The position numbers were made by a program, and so were the translations under genes. Shown here one piece after another: positions 5,880 through 10,146 of a DNA stretch of 10,146 nucleotides. Positions within the stretch are counted from its first letter, which is position 1. Each line of letters begins with the position of its first letter. The notes below the pieces were generated by a model that had not been told where the DNA came from, did not search any database, and was given only the letters and a program-made list of their open reading frames with translations. This stretch comes from Pseudomonadota bacterium. Its GTDB lineage: Bacteria > Pseudomonadota > Alphaproteobacteria > Caulobacterales > Caulobacteraceae. The stretch is from contig JAEXKM010000307.1 in the NCBI GenBank assembly GCA_023445705.1, positions 1 to 10,146 on the forward strand, written 5' to 3'.

Positions 5880-7453
5880 CGAGCCAGCTTCTCATCACCC
5901 CGATCCTGCTGCCGTTGGCCACCGGGGCCATTCTGCTGATGTTGGGCGCGCGCCACCGACGATGGGAGGCGGCCCTGGCCGTCGGTTCGTGCGCGGCGCT
6001 GATGGTCAACGCCATCGCCCTCGTCATTTTCACCGATTCAGGCGCGGAGGCGACCAGTCACGCCTACAGGCTAGGCCACTGGCCCGCCTCGCTGGCCATC
6101 GTCCTGGTCGCGGACCGGCTGTCGGCGCTGATGCTGTTCCTCGCGGCGGCGCTTGGCTTGACGAGCGCGATCTTCGCCCTCGCGCGATGGTCCAGGCTTG
6201 GGCCCTATTATTTCGCGCTCTCGCAGTTCCTGCTGATGGGACTGAACGGCGCCTTCCTGACAGGGGACCTGTTCAATCTCTTCGTCTTCTTCGAAGTGCT
6301 CCTGGCTGCGTCCTACGGCTTGCTTCTGCACGGGTCCGGCGCGCCGCGGGTGAAGGCGGGTCTGCATTACATCGTGATCAACCTGGCCGCCTCGCTGCTG
6401 TTCCTGGTCGGCGTCAGCCTGATCTTCGGCGTGACGGGCTCCCTCAGCATGGCGGTTCTATCGGAACGCGTCGCCACCGCGCCGCCCGAGATCCGCGGGC
6501 TGCTTCAGGCCGGCGCCGCCATTCTCGGCATGGCGTTCCTGGTCAAGGCTGCTGCCTGGCCGGTCGGCTTTTGGCTCGTCCGCACGTATGACGCCGCCTC
6601 GCCCCCGGTGGCGGCGCTGTTTGCGATCATGACCAAGGTTGGGATCTATGTGCTGCTGCGTCTCAGCGCGCTGCTGTTTGGTCCGGAAGCGGGCGCCTCA
6701 GCGGACTTTGGACGCGACTGGCTGTTTGTGATGGGCGCTGCGACCTCCCTGACCGGGCTTGTGGGAATCCTGGCCGTTCGCGATCTCGGAAAGCTCGCCG
6801 GCTACAACCTCGTCATTTCCGCCGGCACGTTGCTCTGTGCGATCAGTCTGGGTCAGTCGGCGGTGACCGCCGGCGCCATCTTCTATCTGGCGGTTTCCAC
6901 CCTGGGCGCTGCGGCGCTGTTCCTGCTGGCCGGCGTGATCGGCGAGAGAGGTGATGACTACGAAGCCGCGCCGCAACTCGAAGACTACGATCCGGCCGGC
7001 GATGGTCTTTACACCGAAGAGGACGAGCGGGCGGTCCTGATCACAGCTCCCGTCGGCATCCTCAGCGCCGCTTTCCTAGCGGTCACCCTGATGGCGGCCG
7101 GAATTCCGCCATTCCCCGGTTTCCTCGCCAAGGTGACCATCCTCGCGCCCCTCGTGCCTGAACTGGCCACCTGGAAAGGCGCCCTGCTGGCGGGCCTGCT
7201 CATCATCTCGAGTTTGGTCGTGCTCATCGCCCTCATGCGAGCCGGCATCCAGCTGTGGTGGGTGGAGGCGGACCGGGCGGCCATACCCATCCGGCTGGCG
7301 GAGATCGCGCCGATCGCGGGGTTGCTCGCCGTCTTCGTGGTGCTGACCATCGCGGTTCAGCCGCCGCTGGGCTTCGCGATCCGCGCGGCCGAACAGTTGC
7401 ACGACCCCGCGCAGTATGTCCGCACGGTGCTGGGCGGCGAGGCGCGGCCATGA
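5876..7453 (+). CDS. mrpD: Mrp Na+/H+ antiporter subunit D (NuoM/NuoN-like)
   Basis: A 525-residue multi-pass inner-membrane protein, the second antiporter-like subunit. The key acidic and basic residues are present: Glu140 in FNLFVFFEVLLAASYG, Lys224 in FLVKAAAWPVGFW, Lys254 in FAIMTKVGIYVLLR and Lys306 in DLGKLAGYNLVISAG. A long acidic loop follows at about 362-390 (EAAPQLEDYDPAGDG and TEEDERAV), then the late block GIPPFPGFLAKVTILAPLV. Such an acidic loop is also usual in proteobacterial MrpD. One oddity is FWLV at 232-235, where the family, and MrpA in this same window, has FWLP. The start is GTG 5876, overlapping the mrpC stop as GTGA, with GAGGAG (5862-5867) 8 bases upstream. Together with MrpA it is thought to carry the proton and sodium paths; which subunit carries which ion is still argued. 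Confidence 0.96.
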   Translation: MTSQLLITPILLPLATGAILLMLGARHRRWEAALAVGSCAALMVNAIALVIFTDSGAEATSHAYRLGHWPASLAIVLVADRLSALMLFLAAALGLTSAIFALARWSRLGPYYFALSQFLLMGLNGAFLTGDLFNLFVFFEVLLAASYGLLLHGSGAPRVKAGLHYIVINLAASLLFLVGVSLIFGVTGSLSMAVLSERVATAPPEIRGLLQAGAAILGMAFLVKAAAWPVGFWLVRTYDAASPPVAALFAIMTKVGIYVLLRLSALLFGPEAGASADFGRDWLFVMGAATSLTGLVGILAVRDLGKLAGYNLVISAGTLLCAISLGQSAVTAGAIFYLAVSTLGAAALFLLAGVIGERGDDYEAAPQLEDYDPAGDGLYTEEDERAVLITAPVGILSAAFLAVTLMAAGIPPFPGFLAKVTILAPLVPELATWKGALLAGLLIISSLVVLIALMRAGIQLWWVEADRAAIPIRLAEIAPIAGLLAVFVVLTIAVQPPLGFAIRAAEQLHDPAQYVRTVLGGEARP

Positions 7454-7938
7454 AGCGCTGGCTGCCGCATCCGGCCATGAGCGCCTTCATCATGGCGACG
7501 TGGCTATTGTTGAATCAGAGCCTCGCCCCCGGACATCTGCTTCTGGGTGCGGTGCTGGGCGTGACGCTCTCGCGCTTGGTGCGGCGGCTCGACCTGCCGC
7601 CCTTGAAGATACGCAGCCGCCGGCGACTTTTGCCCTTGGCCGGGCGGGTGGCCGTGGACATCGTTCGCTCGAACATCGCCGTGCTCACGCTGATCCTCGG
7701 CGGCAAGCAACGTAAGGTCACATCGGGCTTCGTCGAGGTGCCCATGCAGCTCACCAACAGCTACGGTCTGGCCATCCTCGCCTGCATCATAACATCCACG
7801 CCGGGGACCATCTGGGTCAGCTACGGCGCGCGAGAGCGAGTCCTGCTCATCCACGTCTTTGATCTCGTGGATGAGGACCAGTGGATCCGCACGATTATCG
7901 ACCGCTACGAACGCCCGCTGAGGGAGATATTTGAATGA
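7450..7938 (+). CDS. mrpE: Mrp Na+/H+ antiporter subunit E
   Basis: A 162-residue membrane protein of the MnhE family, of normal length. The N-terminal hydrophobic pair (about residues 10-40, WLLLNQSLAPGHLLLGAVLG) is followed by a basic stretch KIRSRRR at 53-59. The family core follows: DIVRSNIAVLTLIL at 70-83, FVEVPM at 94-99, and LTNSYGLAILACIITSTPGT at 101-120, where Thr117-Pro118 matches a pair reported as important in MrpE. The C-terminal half (HVFDLVDEDQW) is a soluble cytoplasmic domain. MrpE is peripheral in the complex but needed for full activity in several systems. ATG 7450 overlaps the mrpD stop (ATGA), with GAGG (7439-7442) 7 bases upstream. Confidence 0.95.
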   Translation: MKRWLPHPAMSAFIMATWLLLNQSLAPGHLLLGAVLGVTLSRLVRRLDLPPLKIRSRRRLLPLAGRVAVDIVRSNIAVLTLILGGKQRKVTSGFVEVPMQLTNSYGLAILACIITSTPGTIWVSYGARERVLLIHVFDLVDEDQWIRTIIDRYERPLREIFE

Positions 7939-8216
7939 GCGCCTACATCCTCGGACTGGCCATAACCTTGGCTCAGGCGATGCTCGCGACGGCGATGGGG
8001 CTTTGCTTGTTTCGGATCGTCCGCGGGCCGCGCGCGCAGGATCGCGCGATCGGGCTCGACGCCTTTTATGTCGCGGGCATGCTGCTGTTGATCACCCTGG
8101 GAATCCGGACCGGCAGCGCGAACTATTTCGAGGCGAGCCTGATCATCGCCTTGCTTGGCTTCGCCAGCACCGTCGCGATCGGCAAATTCCTGATGCGCGG
8201 GGAGGTCATCGAATGA
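7935..8216 (+). CDS. mrpF: Mrp Na+/H+ antiporter subunit F
   Basis: A 93-residue protein with three predicted membrane segments. It shows the MnhF signature FRIVRGPRAQDRAIGLDAF (about 26-44) with the conserved Asp36-Arg37 and Asp42, the former near the Asp known to be essential in other MrpF proteins. The last segment is EASLIIALLGFASTVAIGKF. Length is normal. MrpF is needed for assembly and activity of the antiporter complex; a bile-salt efflux role has been reported for a Bacillus homologue. ATG 7935 overlaps the mrpE stop (ATGA), and GGGAG (7922-7926) lies 8 bases upstream. Confidence 0.95.
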   Translation: MSAYILGLAITLAQAMLATAMGLCLFRIVRGPRAQDRAIGLDAFYVAGMLLLITLGIRTGSANYFEASLIIALLGFASTVAIGKFLMRGEVIE

Positions 8217-8578
8217 GCGCCGCCGATCTGCCGCTATGGGCTGCGATCGTGATCGCCGCGGGCCTGCTGTCCGGCGCGTTTCTCGTGCTCACCGGCGCGA
8301 TTGGGCTCTTCCGTCTGGAGACGTTCTATCAGCGGGTCCACGCCCCGACGCTCGGCTCCACGCTGGGCATGTTTCTTATCCTGATGAGCTCTGTCCTCTA
8401 TTTCACAATATCGCGCGGGAGGCTCGGGCTGCACGAAGTGCTGATCGCGATGTTCCTGTCCGTCACGACGCCGATCAGCCTTATGCTTGTGGTGCGTGCG
8501 GCGCTCTATCGCGACCGACAGGCCGGAGACCTGTCGGTTCCTCCGATCGGCCCGGTAAGCTCAGATCGTGAAAGCTGA
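8213..8578 (+). CDS. mrpG: Mrp Na+/H+ antiporter subunit G, last gene of the operon
   Basis: A 121-residue membrane protein of the MnhG/PhaG family. The diagnostic block is GAIGLFRLETFYQRVHAPTL at 28-47, followed by GSTLGMFLI; a late TTPIS at 85-89 contains the conserved proline. Three membrane segments are visible, then a polar tail of about 22 residues (RDRQAGDLSVPPIGPVSSD). ATG 8213 overlaps the mrpF stop (ATGA), with a strong GGAGG (8201-8205) 7 bases upstream. With this gene the operon holds every subunit expected for a group-2 Mrp system. Downstream the next gene is on the opposite strand, so the transcript probably ends in the gap that follows. Confidence 0.95.
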   Translation: MSAADLPLWAAIVIAAGLLSGAFLVLTGAIGLFRLETFYQRVHAPTLGSTLGMFLILMSSVLYFTISRGRLGLHEVLIAMFLSVTTPISLMLVVRAALYRDRQAGDLSVPPIGPVSSDRES

Positions 8579-8618
8579 GTTTGACGCCGGTGGCGCGCCG
8601 CCCCGAGCAGACTGGGAT

Positions 8619-8645
8619 GGCGGACCGTTGTGACCACGGACCGCC
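8619..8645. terminator. Hairpin between the convergent mrpG and RTX genes (candidate two-way terminator)
   Basis: GGCGG-A-CCGT (8619-8628) pairs with ACGG-A-CCGCC (8636-8645): nine base pairs interrupted by one A-A mismatch, with a 7-base loop. It lies 40 bases past the mrpG stop and 12 bases past the RTX stop. There is no T-run on either side, so it is not a canonical intrinsic terminator; it may instead mark a 3' end or protect it from exonucleases. Confidence 0.35.
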
Positions 8646-8657
8646 TGCCGTCGTAAG

Positions 8658-10146
8658 CTAGACGAACAGAAAGTCGTCGGCGGTAAGGCTGTTCGACGGG
8701 ATGCCCGCCAGGACGATCGTGAGTCCATCCAGCGTGATCGTCGTGTCCGCGCCGACCATGGCCATCTTGTCCGACAGGGCCTGGAAATCCGCCGCCTGAG
8801 TGACCGAGAGCCGGATCTGATCGCCCTCCGCGTGGCTGAAGTCCGCGATGACATCGCGGCCTGCGCCGTCCACGAAGTTGAAAAGGTCCCGGCCCGCACC
8901 GCCGATCAGAACGTCGTCGCCCCTGTCGCCGGAGAGGTAGTCGGCGCCGTCGCCACCAAGGAGGATGTCATCGCCCTGGCCCCCCAGAACGGTGTCGTCG
9001 CCAAGGTCGCCAAGGAGGACGTCGTCGCCCGTATTGCCGTGGACGAAGTCGTCGCCCTTACCCCCGGCGACGGTGTCGTCGCCAAGGTCCCCGAACACAA
9101 GATCGTTCCCCTGGTTGCCGTTCAGGAAGTCATCCCCCTGACCGCCGCGCACCACATCGTCACCCGCCCCCGCGGAGATGCTGTCGGCGCCGGTGGCGCC
9201 CTGCAGGACATCGTTGTTCGGTCCGGCGATAAGGGTGTCGTTCCCCGCGCCCGCGGCGATCGTATCGGCGCCGCTTCCGCTCCACGCGATGCGATTGTCG
9301 CCGCCGTCGCCGGTGATCAAGGATCCGGACGAGGTCACGATGGTCACAACCGATGGCGCTGGCGGTTCAGGCGAGACGGGCGCCTCGATCGTGATCAGCA
9401 GACCCGGGCCGGCCGTTGAGGTGTTTCCGGCCAGATCCGTGATCGCGGCCGAGACCGTGTGCGGGCCGACCGACAGGGTGCTTGAGGTGATCGACCAGTT
9501 CCCCGACCCGTCGGCGACAGCGTTCCCCAGCACGGTCGTGCCATCGGTGTCGAACAACGACACCGATGCGTGCGCCTCGCTCGTGCCGATAAAGGTGGGC
9601 GTGACGTCGCTGGTGATATTGTCGGTGCTCGACGCCCCGGTGTCCGACGCGGCGCTCAGGTCCGGTATGGACGGCGCGGCGGCGGACGTATCGACCAGAT
9701 AAGGCGTGAAGGCTTCGCTGGTGTTGCCAGCGGCGTCCAGAATCTGAATCCTCAGGACACCGCTGGCGGTGAGTGTGACGCCGTTCCAGGTCAGGGCGCT
9801 GCCGCTGACCTTGGAGGTGATGTCGATCCAGGTGGCTCCGTTGTCCAGCGAGCCCCTGACTTGGTCCCCCGCCGACAGGCCGCTTCCTAGAACAGCGCTG
9901 ATGGTCTGGGCCGCCACGTTGGTCACGAAATCGCTCGAGGAGGCGCCGGTGTCGTTCGAAAGAGACAGGCCGCTGACGGCGGCCGGCGCGACGGCGTCAT
10001 ACTCATAGGCCTGGACGAGGCGCGGGCCCTCGTTGCCGGCCGTATCGGCGACCCGCACCTGCAGCGTGCTGCTTTGGACGAGCGTGACGCCGCTGAGCGA
10101 CCACGTGTTTGATCCCGCCGTGGCGGTGGCGTTGGTCCAGGATGCG
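8658..10146 (-). CDS. Large RTX protein with Ig-like modules and type I secretion C-terminus (3' part, runs off right edge)
   Basis: The frame is open from the right edge to TAG at 8658-8660, giving 495 visible C-terminal residues with no start in view. Order, numbered from the edge: the end of an Ig-like module (1-50, TWSLSGVTLVQSSTLQVRV and DTAGN); a second of the same type (about 57-150, GSLDNGATWIDITSKVSG); a different bacterial Ig-like module (159-255, PTFIGTSEAHASVSLFD, then ITDLAGNTS); a Pro-rich hinge (256-265, PVSPEPPAPS); 15 in-register RTX nonapeptides (288-422) that should bind calcium; and a C-terminal domain (423-495: RDVIADFSHAEGDQIRLS, ending DDFLFV), the kind recognised by type I secretion systems. 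No protease, lipase or other catalytic motif is visible. It is probably an exported or surface protein, perhaps an adhesin, folded by external calcium. It converges on mrpG. A cognate ABC exporter is not in the window. Confidence 0.88.
   Translation of the reverse strand, partial: ASWTNATATAGSNTWSLSGVTLVQSSTLQVRVADTAGNEGPRLVQAYEYDAVAPAAVSGLSLSNDTGASSSDFVTNVAAQTISAVLGSGLSAGDQVRGSLDNGATWIDITSKVSGSALTWNGVTLTASGVLRIQILDAAGNTSEAFTPYLVDTSAAAPSIPDLSAASDTGASSTDNITSDVTPTFIGTSEAHASVSLFDTDGTTVLGNAVADGSGNWSITSSTLSVGPHTVSAAITDLAGNTSTAGPGLLITIEAPVSPEPPAPSVVTIVTSSGSLITGDGGDNRIAWSGSGADTIAAGAGNDTLIAGPNNDVLQGATGADSISAGAGDDVVRGGQGDDFLNGNQGNDLVFGDLGDDTVAGGKGDDFVHGNTGDDVLLGDLGDDTVLGGQGDDILLGGDGADYLSGDRGDDVLIGGAGRDLFNFVDGAGRDVIADFSHAEGDQIRLSVTQAADFQALSDKMAMVGADTTITLDGLTIVLAGIPSNSLTADDFLFV
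8880..9284 (-). repeat. RTX nonapeptide array, 15 uninterrupted units
   Basis: Fifteen consecutive 9-residue units of the form xGxxGxDxx (from WSGSGADTI to IGGAGRDLF) lie in perfect register with no spacer. Units 1-5 are the more divergent (for example IAGPNNDVL and QGATGADSI), and units 6-14 are the closest to consensus. The pattern forms a calcium-binding parallel beta-roll in known RTX proteins. The repeat also creates long spurious open frames on the opposite strand. Confidence 0.93.
8907..9149 (-). repeat. Three 81-bp higher-order units inside the RTX array
   Basis: RTX units 6-14 group into three 27-residue blocks: 9069-9149, 8988-9068 and 8907-8987. Each of the first two reads xGGxGDDFx, xGNxGxDxx, xGDLGDDTV. 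At DNA level the first two share an identical 20-base stretch at 8989-9008 and 9070-9089, exactly 81 bases apart. The third block (LGGQGDDIL, LGGDGADYL, SGDRGDDVL) keeps the phase but has diverged. Growth of the array by duplication of an 81-bp segment is the likely explanation. Confidence 0.7.

Noticed and set aside
8832..9419. Plus-strand open frame of 195 codons rich in VVA/EDVV repeats opposite the RTX array
   Set aside because: It is the antisense shadow of the regular RTX codons. Its repetitiveness simply mirrors the 27-base period, and no start signal supports it.

Overview
The window reads as chromosome of a GC-rich Gram-negative bacterium, most likely an alphaproteobacterium. The basis is the strong G/C bias at third codon positions, the group-2 type Mrp antiporter operon in which subunits A and B are fused, and the tandem universal stress protein. 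Caulobacterales or a relative is a guess and nothing here proves it. No rRNA, tRNA, CRISPR array, insertion sequence, integrase or plasmid function was seen. No gap between genes exceeds about 260 bases.

Layout, left to right. (1) The 5' part of a TTC38-like tetratricopeptide gene lies on the minus strand and runs off the left edge. (2) A cupin/AraC-type regulator diverges from it on the plus strand. Their shared intergenic region holds a perfect 9-bp inverted repeat. (3) A two-domain universal stress protein lies on the minus strand, converging on the regulator with only about 32 bases between the stop codons. (4) A 250-bp divergent promoter region separates it from (5) a complete six-gene operon on the plus strand, mrpA(AB)-C-D-E-F-G. 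This encodes a Na+(or K+)/H+ antiporter complex, and every junction overlaps by 1 or 4 bases. (6) Converging on the operon is the 3' part of a large secreted RTX protein on the minus strand. It has Ig-like modules, an uninterrupted run of 15 calcium-binding nonapeptides and a type I secretion-like C-terminus, and its start lies beyond the right edge.

How the genes work together. The six Mrp proteins form one inner-membrane complex that uses the proton gradient to expel monovalent cations, supporting pH and sodium tolerance. The stress protein shares its promoter region, which suggests (but does not show) co-regulation under stress. The AraC regulator may control itself and the TPR gene through the inverted repeat. 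The RTX protein is a surface or exported protein with no visible functional link to the antiporter.

Nothing here is an obvious undescribed system. The points most worth a second look are the inverted repeats in the two divergent promoter regions, the degenerate nucleotide-binding loops of the stress protein, a missing proline in MrpD, and the 81-bp higher-order repeat in the RTX gene.
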